From Rhabdophis nuchalis (Eukaryota > Chordata > Lepidosauria > Squamata > Natricidae), in assembly GCA_039707465.1 (NCBI GenBank), contig CM077647.1:121438610-121502609 (forward strand): a stretch of DNA of 64,000 bases, in the 5' to 3' direction. The notes under the pieces are model-generated. The model was not told the DNA's origin and did not search any database. It was given only the letters and a program-made list of their open reading frames with translations. A program made the position numbers and the translations under genes. Shown in pieces: positions 46,640 to 59,034 of the stretch. The first letter of the stretch is position 1; every line of letters begins with the position of its first letter.

Positions 46640-47290
46640 GATTTTGATAGCTGCCCATCTCAAATACATGATTTTAGACAGAGGACAATATTCAAAGTAA
46701 TAAAAAGCATATATAAGAAATATAAAATAGCATCTGGAAAAAATATGTAAGTGATGATGAAGCATTGAGCATAAACAAGATCTGAGTTCTGAGACCTGGG
46801 CACACTTGGGCTCAAGCACAGAACAATATTCTCAGGACCCTTTGAAAGGCCAACAGAGATGGAACCAATCTGTTCTCCAGAGAGATGATATTGCAGAGGA
46901 TGGGTGCCATGACGGAAAACACCCTACCATCCAAGACGTCTTAGCAAATTGCATCCAGAGTATAACCTTCCTACTGGTCTGAATGGGGAAAGGAGAAATA
47001 ACAGGTGAGAGATGATCTCGGAACCTAATCCCAAGCCATGAAGGTCTTAAAGGCAACAATCAGCACCTTAAATTGCACTCTGATACACACCAGTAGCCAA
47101 AGCAGCTCATGAAGTGTTCATACCACATATGCTGAAAAACAGACCCTTTTGACTTGCTGTACCATCACACTCTGCAGCAGCTGAAGTTTCTGAATGATCT
47201 TCAAGGGCAGCCCCATGTAGCGTAATCCATTATAGAGGTTACTAGGGCTTATTGTCATAGAATCTGATTGAACTATCTCCAGATCTTTTA
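46640..47290 (-). mobile_element. old L2/CR1-like LINE 3' portion
   Basis: The minus strand preserves 'YNGLRYMGLPLKIIQKLQLL', equivalent to the 'YCNALYMGLPL' region of the younger L2 copies. A degraded remainder and 3' UTR ('agctgcccatctc' in plus view) follow. It is much more diverged than the other L2 copies. Confidence 0.65.
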
Positions 47291-47419
47291 ATTCTACCAT
47301 ATTTTAATTGTAATGTAAATATTATTCTTGTTTAAATTTTCAAATGTAATAATGAAGTAATCCATTTTGGGGAAGCCTTCAACATTTCTATTTTTAATTT
47401 CTGAAGAATGCATTAGAGG

Positions 47420-47805
47420 TTGTTCTCGATTAACAACAGTTCATGTAGTTACTGTTTGAAATTACAATGACAGTAAAAAGGTAACATTTCACACACTTAC
47501 GAATGTTAGAGCATCTCCATGGTCATGTGATCAAAATTCAGACGCTTGACAACTTACTCATATTTACTATGGTTGCAGTGTCCTCGGATCATGTGATCCT
47601 CTTTTGCAATCTTTTGACAAGCAAAGTCAGTGGTGAAGCCAGATTCACTTAACAATTGTGTCACTCACTTAGCAACTATAATGATTGATTTAATAACTGT
47701 GGCAAGAAAGGTCATAAAATGGAGTAAAACTCAACAAATGTTTCACTTAACAACAAAGATTATGGGGCCAATTGTGGTTGTAAGTCAAGGACTACTTGTA
47801 TTATA
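47420..47805. mobile_element. MITE-like repeat of the 'ggtagtcc' family, copy C
   Basis: Reverse orientation relative to copies A and B. It ends 'gttgtaagtcaaggactact' and contains 'gacaagcaaagtcagtggtg', the reverse complement of the copy B interior. Confidence 0.65.
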
Positions 47806-48425
47806 ATGGTTAACACTGTCAGCCACATGTTTAGACTGGATTTGGCATTTTAATCCACCTATTGAGTCTTTCCAAGGACCTTGGATACTAGTCAGATGTT
47901 GTTGTTTGATGATATTAAAGGTATGGTTGCGTGATGATGTAAGCTGTTCCAATAAAGCTGCCTTTTGCAATTAACTGATGGTGGCTTTGTCAAGCAATGC
48001 CCAGATGTTTTGGGATTGCACCCAAAGCACTAATTACAATTGGTACTTCCTTTGCTTTCTTTTACCAAAGCCATTCTGCTTCTGCTGTATTTGCTGTCTT
48101 TATATTCTGTGACTTTCTCCTGTTCTTTTTCTTCTGCTATCTTCAGGTACTGCCATGGCCACTACCCAGACTTTTTGTCTTTTTTATTCTCAGTTATTAA
48201 GTCTGGAGTGTTGTGTGGCAGGTGTTTGTCTGTATGAATTCTAAAGCCCCAAAGCACTTTAGTTTCTTCATTTTCTGTTACTTTGTCTATTTTGTGGTTC
48301 TACTTGTTCCTGCTTGCAGGCAAATTATATTCCCTGCAGATCTTCCAATGCGCCATTGTTGCTATTTTGTCATATTGTTCCTTATTTGTGGACAATAGGT
48401 TGCATTTCCTTTTGCTGCTAACTAG
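47806..48425 (-). pseudogene. R4-clade LINE fragment, old
   Basis: Minus-strand translation, with stops and shifts, gives 'AHWKICREYNLPASRN', 'HKIDKVTENEETKVLWGFRI', 'HTDKHLPHNTPDLI' (endonuclease region), 'VPIVISALGAIPKHLGIA' and 'LQKAALLEQL'. The order is the same as in the R4 copy at 32140-34757. It is a different and older subfamily. An AT-rich, TTA-containing stretch adjoins it at 48438. Confidence 0.75.
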
Positions 48426-51400
48426 TCCATGGTTTCTTTTTTATTATTGTTATATTTATTACTTTATTTATTACATTATTAAAATTTACATGCCACACAA
48501 CTCTAGGCAATTTACCAATTGTTAAAAATATTTTAAAACAAGGAAATAACACAAGACAAAAGGAACAAAGGTAGCAAAGTAAGATTTTCTTCATTATTTT
48601 TCTGTTCACATCTATAGGAAATTTGTTACCAATTTTAAAATTGCCCTATTTCCCCCCCCCCTCCAAATCTTTATTTTTATATATACAGAGAGAGACAGAG
48701 AGAAAGAGTGCAGTAGCAAGCTCTTTCAAAATTGGTGACCTTGTGCTTTAACCCTTCTGAATCTGCCTAGCATGACCTAAATATGTGATTGATATTGGGT
48801 TGCTTTAAGTTTAGATTTCCAAAAGCTGAATATGTGTTTTGCTTAGTTGTATGGTAGTCTTATGGAGTCTATTTGCTCCAAAAGTATACAAAGTTTTAGA
48901 GTTCTTTGAGTGCACTTGATTTAGGTTGATATATCAAAGAACTTCCTCCAAAGAGTGAGAGAGGACAGTACCAATAATTAATTTGCTTTGATGTAATGGA
49001 AAAATTAATTAAATATAAGTAAATGCAATTAATATCATTCATATTTTTGAGCAGTTTTTCCATTTCCTTGTAGTAAAAACTGAAGCGGTTAAACACTACC
49101 CTCAAGTCCTAAAGCCATGAGCACTTACCCTCTGGGGGCTACAGGGTAAATATCCACAATAAATATTAAAAGTATCTTTGAAATGCTTATTCCACATAGC
49201 AACCTCATTTGAGCTATTTTAGTAAATCACCTAATTTGGAGTCTTTCATTTCTTTGGGTTGGGGCCAAAGCTGCAATTTGAAGTAAACCCTAAGTTGCAC
49301 AGTTATAGCAAAAGAAATGTTATTTAATGCTTTTTCTTCCTTGTTTTAGTGTGGGCCAGATTTACAGTGAAGAGATCTGTTTGCCTCACCTCCATTTTTC
49401 CTTTATCTTCTTTTTCTGTTGGTCTTCCAGATTCTTTGAGAACAATGGCAACAAGGACTTTTGTTGAAATAGAAGTCATGTGAGTGCCATTTATTAGTCC
49501 CGATATAGAGAGCTCCAGTTTTATGTCCTGTATGTGGACACAACTTTGTGGATTTTAAAACTGAGAAGAGAGGGAGATTTAATTCCTTTCACTCGTGTGG
49601 CACATAAAAAATTGCCCATAATTCAAATGGAGAAATAAATGTTAAGTCAAAAAGACTTTGGTTCTGAATGCATGACATCAACTTGGGTATATTCTCCCTG
49701 ATTATTTTCATGAAATGAACTGGTGGTGTTCGTGCTCAGACATTTGGGGATCTGACCCCTGCATTCTGGGACACCTCAGAAAGCAAAATGTTTGTCTCTG
49801 CTATTAGCTGGAAAAAGTTTGGTTCACCAATTCTTTCTCTTAGTGTTAACATTAGCATGGTCTTAAAACCAACAGTTCCTCCAGCTTTTCAGCATGACCC
49901 AAAACCACAAATATGGGACTATTAGTAGGAGCATATGTGACTATTTCTGTTAGGAAAAATGTTTTCAGTTCTGATTTAATGACCATAAAGCATTTTTCTC
50001 AGCATGTAGTCATCAGGTCATGTTGGAACCAAAATTCTTGACTTAGCCAGCCAACATGACTAGGCTTATATTGCTGGGAATTTAGTTTCAGCATATCTGA
50101 AGGCTGGCAAGTGATCATCCATTAAAAAGATACTAGCGCAGAAGAAAAACTTGTCATTCAAGCTGTTGTTTATATTTGTGCACTTTATACACTTGGTATT
50201 CATGCATACAACTGAGAGTAGCATAACAACTAATGTTTTGATGAATTCTATTCCTCTGCAAAAGTTTATTCAACATGTATATTGGTCTTGAAGATGCCAT
50301 AAGACTCTGTTATTTTTGTAATCATTCTTAATCTGAAATGCCTAAATTTCTGGAATGTTTTGACATAAATACTACTTGGGAGAATGATTGACTTTTTTGT
50401 GCCTAAGAAAATAAAATTTGTCTTTATCTTTGTGTATAGGTGTGTATATGAGAGTCAATCGAGAGGGGCTCAGGATAAGTTGCCAAAGGCCTTGAGGAAG
50501 ATTAATTACATCAGAGTTGCATGTTATAGTTTTATATTGGGATTTGTATGCTCATTTAATCGTTTCTCATCCTGAACATTCAAGATGGACCAGATTCTAC
50601 ATTTTAATAGTGATGGGCATATTTAATTTAATGAATCACACCAGTGTGGGCTTTACTTAGACACCCAAAGAGAATATTTATTGGAAATGTTGAGTTTCTG
50701 GTTGCTTATGTTAGCTTCTTAATGAGGCATTCTCAGAAAAAGTGTTTTAGAATGAAGTTGGGTGATCTATAAATAAAATAACATAAATGTAAATAAATAA
50801 ATCCCTAGGGCAGTATTAGCATAAATAAATTCCTGGGCCAAGAATTGCTAACAATTGCTAACAATTTCAATATGGACAGGTTTGCTTAGTTAAGAAAATA
50901 AAGATCAGAGGATCTGAGGAGTGGGATCCAGTATTACTCTCTGTTACTAGTATTCCTTTCAACTTCCAACAGTCTGACATAAAAGCCTTGTTTGATTTGC
51001 TTGAAGTAGTTTGTATATGTCATTCAAAATACCAGTTTAATTTAACTGTCTTTTGTCTTCTTTTCATCTAGTATCTCTTGGCTGTAACAAGTTGAGAAGG
51101 TTATAATTTACAGATTAAACCCTGGCTTAGAATTGTGTCCTTGATCAGTGGCCCTCAAACAAATGGGATAGTCCTTTATTTTCTTATGAGCAGTCTATTA
51201 TTCTTTGTCTTCCTGATCCTCACAAAAACAAATCTGTGTAAACAAAGCCCAATATTGCTGCAGGATCTGGTGAAGGCAGAGCTTGAATTAGACAATTTTC
51301 TTCTTTTGAGCTTCTGAGCTTCTCTGCCCCCCAGGTCAAGATTAAACTTGTTCCTCTGTTCTGATGGGCTCCACATTATATACTTGTCAGAGAGCTGCAT

Positions 51401-51884
51401 TCTTCAGCAGTGATAAATCAGAAGTTTGATCTGCTGGTTCTAGTGAATGTTGAAAGTTTTATAACTGCGTGAGGTTTATCAGTGGACATAAATTTCTTTT
51501 AAAACCTGGGGTACTATCCCATTGCTTCAAGAATTTCCAGGTTCTCCTCTTCATGCAGTTGAGAGTAGAGCACTCATCAGTGAAGTTTGCTCCTAAATTA
51601 TTAACATCAGGAATCTTAGCTTTTAATAGGTTTCCTAGGAATAATCATATTTACTCCAAAAGAGAGGATCTGAAATTTTAGAGAGTTCCCAGAAAAATTA
51701 AACGGAAAACAAATTCTGTATGATTAACATTGCTTTATTGTTAAATGTTTAGCAGACAATGTGTATTTTTACCATTTTTTCAAATAGTTTTAAAGTGGGG
51801 GATAAATACCCAGGTAGCCAAGCTTCAAGCACAAAGTCATGTTTAAAATCATTTCTCCTGCTAAGCTAAGCAATTGGGCAGCTT
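48426..51884. other. AT-rich unique DNA
   Basis: No gene recognised. A C run near 48650 and a short GA-rich stretch near 48687-48710 are visible. A weak exon-like segment at 49430-49479 is given separately. Confidence 0.4.
49430..49479 (+). other. weak candidate exon between splice-like signals
   Basis: A pyrimidine-rich stretch ending 'ggtcttccag' precedes it and 'gtgagtgcc' follows, matching acceptor and donor consensus. The segment contains an ATG in a fair context (acaATGg). No known protein was recognised, and such pairs occur by chance. Confidence 0.18.
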
Positions 51885-52830
51885 AATAGTGGGAGAAATG
51901 TTCCTTCAGCCAAACCCTAAGCCATTTCAGACTTTAAAGATTAATACCAGTAGTTTAAATTGTGCTAAGTGACCAATTAGTAGCCAATGTAAATTTTTAG
52001 TATACAAGTATTATGGGGTACCAGTACTGTACATCTTTTTTCACAGTTGCAATTTCTGGATACTTTTCTAGTACAGCTCCATATAGTTTCCAATAGTTAA
52101 GGTAAATCACGGTATAGATAATTGGTGTAAAGTCTGATCAAATTAGGAAAGATTGAAGTTGGGACACCTGCAATAGCTGTACAAAGAATTTGCCAGAACT
52201 ATCACCTGCAAATCCATTGATAACTATGGGTCAAGAAGTATCCCACTACAAACTTCTTCTTTCTGGGGAAGTAAAACCCTGTCCAAACAAATTTCACTTC
52301 AATTCCCAAGGGCAGTCTTCTTCTTTCCAATAGCACTTCTATTGTCTGGATTTAATTTCAGCATGTTCTTCCCCAACTAGCTCATTGAGATAAGGCAATG
52401 TTCAAGGATACTTTTTCCTCCATGCAGGTGGCTGATAAAGATCAGTGGAGCTGGATATCATCAGCATACTGATGACATCCCACTCCAAAGCTCCAAATAT
52501 CTCTGAATTTTCATGAAGATTTTAACTAACAATGAATAAGACTGAACCCTGTAGGAAACCGCAGATCAACAACCTAAAAATTAAACATTCTTCAACATAT
52601 CCCTTCTGGATACATCTGATAGGTGATATTTGAACCATTGTCTCTAGAAGTCAACCTCCACCATGTGGCCCAGAAAGGCATTGTGTTGGATGGTGTAAAA
52701 AAACCATCAAGAGATATAGGACAAGTAACTTTCTGCGTGAATCATCTACCAAGGTGACCAAATTAAATCTTGATTGGAAAAGACCCAAATAATATATTTT
52801 ATCCTGATACCTCTAAGTAAGCACCCTATC
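51885..52830 (-). mobile_element. ancient L2-like LINE fragment
   Basis: In plus-strand view 'ctggatatcatcagcatact' and 'tgaaccctgtaggaaaccgc' align in order with the RT region of the younger L2 copy ('gtgtcatctgcgtactg', 'ctgacccctgtggtacccc' near 43830-43940). It is heavily mutated with no open frame. Confidence 0.7.
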
Positions 52831-53346
52831 CTCCATATACACTGTCCATATCTTCAATATCTACACACTGAATCAAATCCATATGAACATTACACAATTC
52901 CCAGATTTTCACAGTATGACCTGCTGCAAAGCTGGAGTCCAGACTGAGGTGCATTAGACTGTCTTTGTCTGCAAAGAAAAGTGAAAATTGCTCACAGCAA
53001 GTCTCTAACTATCTTCTAACTTCCCTTGGTCAACATCTTAATGTAAAGGATGCTACCGAGTATGGAAAAGTATTGCTATCCTGTTGTGTGCATATAAATA
53101 GAGGCAGAAAAGACCCCCTTTACTGTAGCCATTACCACAAAATAAAGTTTCAGATGGTCCTTAGGAGGGCCCCATTATGTGTTCAATCTGTTCCATTCCA
53201 AGAGTTCTTCCACTTACACTAAAGCCTTCTACCTATCTGCTTCATTGCTCTCGGTTTCTTGATTGCCAGACCTTCACAGTTATCCAGATCAGGAAATACA
53301 CCCCACAAGAAGATTAAAACTTTATTGCAATAGACTACAGAATCTT
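52831..53346. other. unique DNA
   Basis: No recognised feature. The 85-codon open frame at 52965-53222 has no motif. Confidence 0.4.
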
Positions 53347-53838
53347 TTAAATCTTTAAAGCGCTCCATGGCACGGGACATGGTTACCTGCGAGACCGCCT
53401 CCTACCACATACCTCCCTTCGACCTGTCCACTTCCACAGAGAGGGCTTCCTCAGGGTGCCGTCTGCTGGACAATATTGGCTGGCGACCCCCAGGGGGAGA
53501 GCCTTCTCTGTGGTAGGCCCTGCCCTCTGGAATGACCTGCCCTCCGACCTCCACACCATCACGGACCTACTCCTCTTCCACTGAACTTTAAAAACGTATC
53601 TATTCCAGATGGCCGGCCTGGCATAGTTTTTAATGATATAGTCCCGATTTTAATAATTTAAAATTTTTAAGTATAACTTTTAGCACGGATTTTTACCTAT
53701 TTAATCTATTCTTAACTTTTATACTGTCATTGTTGTATCACCTTTTTATTCTTTCTGTGCACCGCCCTGAGTCCCTTTAGGGAGATAGGGCAGTATATAA
53801 ATGCAAATAAAGTAAAGTAAAGTAAAGTAAAGTAAATG
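53347..53838 (+). mobile_element. L2-type LINE, 3' end
   Basis: Starts 'atctttaaagcgctccatgg', the codons after 'FKVL' in the other L2 copies, and ends with the 3' UTR 'gcaccgccctgagtccc' and a tail of about five AAAGT units (53811-53838). 5'-truncated and non-coding. Confidence 0.92.
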
Positions 53839-55374
53839 ATTGTATTTTCCCCTCCTCCCTCTTATCCCCCTGTGAGTCAGGAAGAAATCACTTTCTCTCA
53901 GCCCTAAGAAAGTGGAAATGGCAAATGTCTTCTAAAAAAATCTTGCCAATTAGGGACTTTTCCAGGCAGTATCCAGGAATCAAGTATGGTTGAGTGGAAG
54001 AAAACAAAACAGAGAAAGGCACTTAAGTGATGGTACTTGGACCATCTACATGGTCAGCTAAGATTTCACAAGTATCACTAGTGCAAAAGAGCAAACACAT
54101 TTATGAAACTATAGAGATTCATAAGATACTTATGTCAGGTCATTTACTCTTCTACTCTTAAAAGAGGTTTATAGCAGCCACCAGTTTAAAAATGATCAGA
54201 AAGCTCCTTCACTTTTAGATTTAAGGCTCTGGTTCAACTAAGGCTCTATATAGATATTCCAGGAAACGCTCTGCTGCATGCGTGTGGCCAAACACTACTG
54301 AACTTTTAAGTTCTCTGAAACTAGGACTCAGATCAAAACTAAGTCTTTATCTCCCACTGGAGCTGATATTCACTTTTTCTGGAATATGTCCACTGTTTCT
54401 TCAGTCAGCAATTCCTAATATTAATATTCATTTGCAGTTGGAGAAGCAATGTAGGTTATAAATTTAAGTAAATAAACACAGAACACATCACATTCCTAAG
54501 AGTGGATGCCTTGTTTTTTGGAATCCATTCATATTCCTCCATGCGTCTGATCATGCAGATTGATATCATACATGGTAGAATATATACTTTTGCATGCAAA
54601 GTATACCAGATTCAATTTCAGCTTGTTTTAAGGGCTCCTGTCAGAAACACTGAAATTTGTTTTCTGTTGGGGTTGACATTAGCTAGATTGGCAAGGCTTT
54701 GACATGGAATAAGCAGTTTCCCCTGGCAAACGTTTACTTCTCTTTTCTCTTGTCTAGAAAAGGGGTTCTTTTTCAGGAATTGGAGAAGCGTCTGCACCAG
54801 ATATGCTGTTTCAAAACAGCATTGGAATGACAGAAAAAAGCTGGTAGTTGCTCTGGCTCATTCAGATCACCAGAATTTCTGTGGCTAGTTCTCTGCATGA
54901 CTCAGGCAAAAAGCATCTTATGCCTCTCTGCATCAGGCATAATCAAACGATCCAAAAACAAACATCCTCTGATTTCTAGGTTTCTGCACTCATTTAAAAG
55001 GGCCAGTCTGATAATTTTTTATCTCATATGAATATCAATTGTTAGATTAATTATGTAGCACTATTGTTATAACTCTTAGCAGTCAGGTTCATAAATCATC
55101 TCCAGGGTGATTTGTCCCTAATCTGACCATTCAAGTCTTCTAACCCCATACCCATCGCCACTTTAAGCAAGAGCATCCAATTTGCTGTTGGTCATTGTTT
55201 ACTTTTCCATCCTTCCACTTTTCTGAACATTATGGATTTCTCAAGAGTGCTAGGTCTTTGCATAATGTACCTATAATTTGATAATTTGAATCTTATCAAT
55301 TGCCTCTCAAGTGAAAACTCTGGATTAATTTGTTCTATGATCTACATATTTGTTTCCTGTCTTCCCAGGAGTCT
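53839..55374. other. unique DNA
   Basis: No gene or repeat could be assigned. Confidence 0.4.
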
Positions 55375-57054
55375 TCTTCAATACTTACATTCAAAAGCAT
55401 CTTTCTATCCTGCTTCTTCAAAGTCTAGCTTTTGCTTCCATACAGCATCACAATGAAAACCAAGCCAGTAGAAACAGGCACATCTAAATATGTTTTCAAA
55501 GGCCTTCATCTCTACAAAATGTTAGGTCTACAGCATGTTTCTTGACTATTATTTTCTTTACTGTTCATATTCAATGCTAAAAAACAGAAGCTATTCACTA
55601 TTATAGTTTTTCACTGTATGTTCTAAGGATGGTTGCTATTCCTGTTGTCATTTCATTGGATCTCTTACATTCAATTATCCCTTTTTTTCATGGTGTTCAT
55701 ACCATTTCTAGAGCCTGCAGATTATTTGCAGTTGTACCTATTAGGGTAGTGTCATCAGCATATCATAGATTATAGATGTTTCTTTCTCCAGTTTGACAAC
55801 CATATTCATCTTCTTCCACTCTACTTTCCCTCAATGCATATTCAATGGATAGGCGTGTACAATCTTTCAGGTCTTTTGCCAATCTGGAGTCAGTCTGTTT
55901 TCCCAAATTCTAGCCAGACTTTGATTGTCTGCCCTCTATATATTGTATGAGAACAATGGAAAGTTCTGGGATTCCCATTTTTCTAAGGACATTTTATAGT
56001 TTATGATCAACATGTACACAGCCATTTTTCTATAATCAGTGAAAATGCATACAGAGTTCTTTTTTATGTTCTTTGGCTTTCTTACCTGTCTAGCACACAG
56101 AAAAAAACATTTCTCTAAAATCAGTTTGAATATCTGACATTTTCTTTTCCGTGAATTTTTAAATTTTATTTTAGATTTTTTTAAATTCCACATTTATTAT
56201 TTTTATAAATAACTCCAGGCAGTGCACATATCTAATATTCCTATTTCCTCCTATTTTCCCCATAACAACAACCCTGTCAAATGAGTGATTGGTCCAAAGC
56301 CATGTGAAATGTGATTTGAGCTCTAAATTGTATTGCATGATCATAAGCATTATTTTGCTAGTTGGTTTTCTTTCTTTAGTATGGACATGTAGATTAACTT
56401 CGTCCAAACAGAATGATAGTCTTCTCTGTCATTCTCCAGATTTTCTGGCATAGTTTGGTTACAGCCTTTATTGATTCTTCTTCTGTTGCTTGCCATATTT
56501 CAGAAAAAATCCCTCCTCTGTGAGATTCAAAACAAATCCTGATGTTCTTGAAAATAGTAGGTTTGCGATCTGTTCTACAACACAACTTGACCACATCTTT
56601 CTTGTTACAAATAAAAGTCTTCCAGCTGCCCAGCTAAAGCAAGCAATTATTACCTATAACAATGTATAATCAATTTGTCATCCCAACTGTCCTTCTAAAG
56701 CCAGCATTACCATTAATACTGTATGATCGATTTGATTTCTGTGAACTCCATCTGGTGATCTTTACTTACATAATAAACATACACACACATATACACACAC
56801 AGTTTGAAGATTGTGTTTAGCTGATAAAAATAATGGCCAGAAATGATTCTCCTGTTTCATTTTGGTTTCTAGACCATATAGTCCAACTACATTTTCCTTC
56901 TTGCTATTTCCAGCTTTGGTATTTCAATCTCCAGCTGCAAGCAGCACATCGTGTTTGCATGTACTGCCAAATTCAGATTAAATTTGAGTGTAAACTCATC
57001 AATCTCCTCAACTGCATCAATGGTTGGAACAAAGACCTGAATGACCATCATATT
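55375..57054 (-). pseudogene. BovB (RTE) LINE ORF2, decayed, 3' part
   Basis: In plus-strand view, phrases in order match the complement of BovB ORF2: 'gagtcttcttcaatac', 'ttcaaaagcatc', 'agggtagtgtcatcagcat' (encoding YADDTTL of the RT on the minus strand), 'gggattcccatttttctaag' and 'ttatgatcaacatgtacaca'. Many stops are present. 56170-56400 looks like a separate old SINE-type insertion. The copy is interrupted at 57054 by the ORF1-only LINE and seems to continue after it. Confidence 0.72.
56170..56400. mobile_element. possible CORE/MIR-like SINE fragment
   Basis: 'ttttccccataacaacaacc' with 'ctgtcaaatgagtgattgg' and 'ccaaagccatgtgaa' recall the 3' half of CORE-type SINEs found in reptiles. 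No tRNA head is visible. Confidence 0.35.
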
Positions 57055-57311
57055 TTTTTATATTGAAAAAGTTTTATTGTTTTTACAATTTTCCAAAAGG
57101 GTAGGGTAAGGGATACAGAAACATTTTGAGAACTTTCGCGTCGGGATCTTTGGCCCTTCCAGGGCTTCATAATAAAACATTAAAAAAACATTTTTCAAAA
57201 ATACTACAAGGTGAAAATAAGTGCATGTTTCCTAAATTCTCAATTCTATGCTGGCAGTCATGTGCAAACATCCAGATATAAAGGTTATACAATGTTAATA
57301 AATAAGCAAAG

Positions 57312-58160
57312 TTATTTTTTCGATCTAAGTCTCTTGGCAATTGTATCTTCTTTTTCTCCTTCCTGGCCCCCAGCGGGCGGAGCCGTGGCCCCCCCTGCCC
57401 CCCCTGAATCTTCCCCCAGGACAGAGGAATGTTTTTTAAGAAAGGCTTCCGCCTCAACAACTGTTTTAATCCTAACTCTCCCTCCTTCCCAGAACACCAA
57501 CATCCCTTCCGGCATCGCCCACTTAAACCAAGTCCCGTGGTCAAACAATTTTTTGGATAAGAAGGAATACCTCCTTCTCATCTCTCTAATCTTTTTTGGG
57601 ATCTGCTTCAAGATGGCGACTTCCTTTTATTGGTAAATTAGCGGGCCCCCTCTCTGCGCCTTCAAAATTCCCTCTCTGGTTGACCTTCTAACAAATTTAA
57701 TATGTATCTCTCTGGGTACTTCATTTATCCTGGCATATGTCAAGTTTATTCTGAAGACTAGGTCAATGTCCCCCCTGATCTCATCTTTAGGTTTATGTAA
57801 ATAGTCTGCTAAAATTGTACTCATGAGTTCAGGAAGACATTCACCAGGTTCTTCAGAAATGTTCTGAAATCTTAAAAAATATGACATCCTTTCAAAATCC
57901 ATTCTAGACATATGCCGAGTCAGTTCTCCAACCTCACTGTTAACATTTTTAAGCTCTCCCTTTGCCCCAGCCAGCCCCCCTTCCAGCTCCTCAGTCTTCT
58001 GTGTGTTCTCCAGCACTTGTTTCCGTGTTTCCAAAAGATCCTTCTTGAAGCTGCTATTATCTTCTCTCAAAGCTTTAATTTCCTGCACCAAAGCTTGTAA
58101 CACTGATTCCATTGATGTCATTCTTTGTTCCAAACCTGCCAATTCTGATTTTGATGCCAT
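57312..58160 (-). CDS. L1-like ORF1 protein with one premature stop
   Basis: A frame of 282 codons from an ATG in good context (accATGg on the minus strand). Residues about 1-75 form a heptad-rich coiled coil ('LEQRMTSMESVLQALVQEI', 'LLETRKQVLENTQKTEEL'). An RRM-like region with 'MSYFLRFQNISE' and 'YLHKPKDEIRGDIDLVFRI' follows. The C-terminal domain has 'IHIKFVRRSTREGILKAQR' and then 'FWEGGRVRIKTV'. The one defect is an in-frame TAA at 57627-57629, where the other copy reads CAA, a single C-to-T change. L1 ORF1 proteins are trimeric RNA-binding chaperones. Here it would have to work with an ORF2 protein supplied in trans. Confidence 0.85.
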
Positions 58161-59019
58161 GGTAAGCTGTTAAAGTCAGTGCCACTAAGATGGCGTTTTT
58201 TGGGTGGGGCCGTTGAAGCAGGTCAGGAGAAAACAGTTCAAATCAGGATTGTAAAAAGTTCAAGACCCAGAAGAGAAACACTTTTCACAGTCAATAATTA
58301 TAGCAGAGAAGGCACTCCAGGGAAGGAATCAATTAATCAGAAATTTCTTCATTAATAGAGGGAGGGAGTCCAAATCACAAAGAGATGTTGGTAATTTTCC
58401 ATAAGTAAAAATAGTCATTCAGGAACAAAGGACAGCCATCTTCCACCGCCCAGTCTGAGAGCCAGCAGGGGAAAGTAGCAAAGGAAAAATTGTTTCAAGC
58501 CAGCCGGACTTAGATAAATTGTAAAGAAACAAGCCGCAAAACACTTTCACTTGCTTCAAGGCAATCCGGATGCGAAATGTCCGCTTCCTCACAACGAGGA
58601 GCCATTTCTAAACGCCGCTTTAAATCCGAGGGGAGGTTTAACAAACAAACACCCCCCTCCACGTTCTTTCAGTCCAGGCTGCCAGCACAAATAAGGTTAA
58701 AATCACTCACTCTTCACCTCGCCGCCAAAGCCCCGGAAAGCCTTCCGACCCGAACACTCAGCTCTCTCCAAATTCATCGTGCGTTGCCGTCCTCCATTGG
58801 CGAAGGGAAAACCCCCCGCAGCATGTCTTCTCTCGCCTAGACCAAAGACAAGGGCCGTTTTCCCGCCGCCACTGGGATAAACCGACCCAGGCAAGCCAGC
58901 CTTACGGAGGGACCCCCAAAAAGGGGTGCCCCGCCCCCGTTGGGGGGCAAAAAAAAGAACAAAACAGCGGACGAGTCCCAAGACTCGTCCGTCACCGCTG
59001 GAAGGCGGAACCGGAAGCC
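58161..59019 (-). promoter_or_regulatory. 5' UTR of the ORF1-only LINE
   Basis: GC- and CpG-rich in its outer half (58560-59019), unlike the AT-rich surroundings, as expected for a LINE internal promoter. A YY1-like CGCCATCTT lies on the minus strand at 58187-58195, about 27 bases before the start codon. Promoter activity is inferred. Confidence 0.55.
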
Positions 59020-59034
59020 AATGACCATCGTATT

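Larger units (their letters stand above)
57055..59019 (-). mobile_element. ORF1-only L1-like LINE, full-length copy
   Basis: A minus-strand element of 1,965 bp between 15-bp duplicates with one mismatch (57040-57054 and 59020-59034, 'aatgaccatc(a/g)tatt'). It has a GC-rich 5' UTR of about 860 bp (58161-59019), a single ORF1, a 3' UTR of about 257 bp with an AATAAA signal on the minus strand, and a short A tail. There is no ORF2. The truncated copy at 7205-8129 has the same ORF1/3'UTR junction. The structure is like the mammalian half-L1 (HAL1) elements. Confidence 0.9.
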
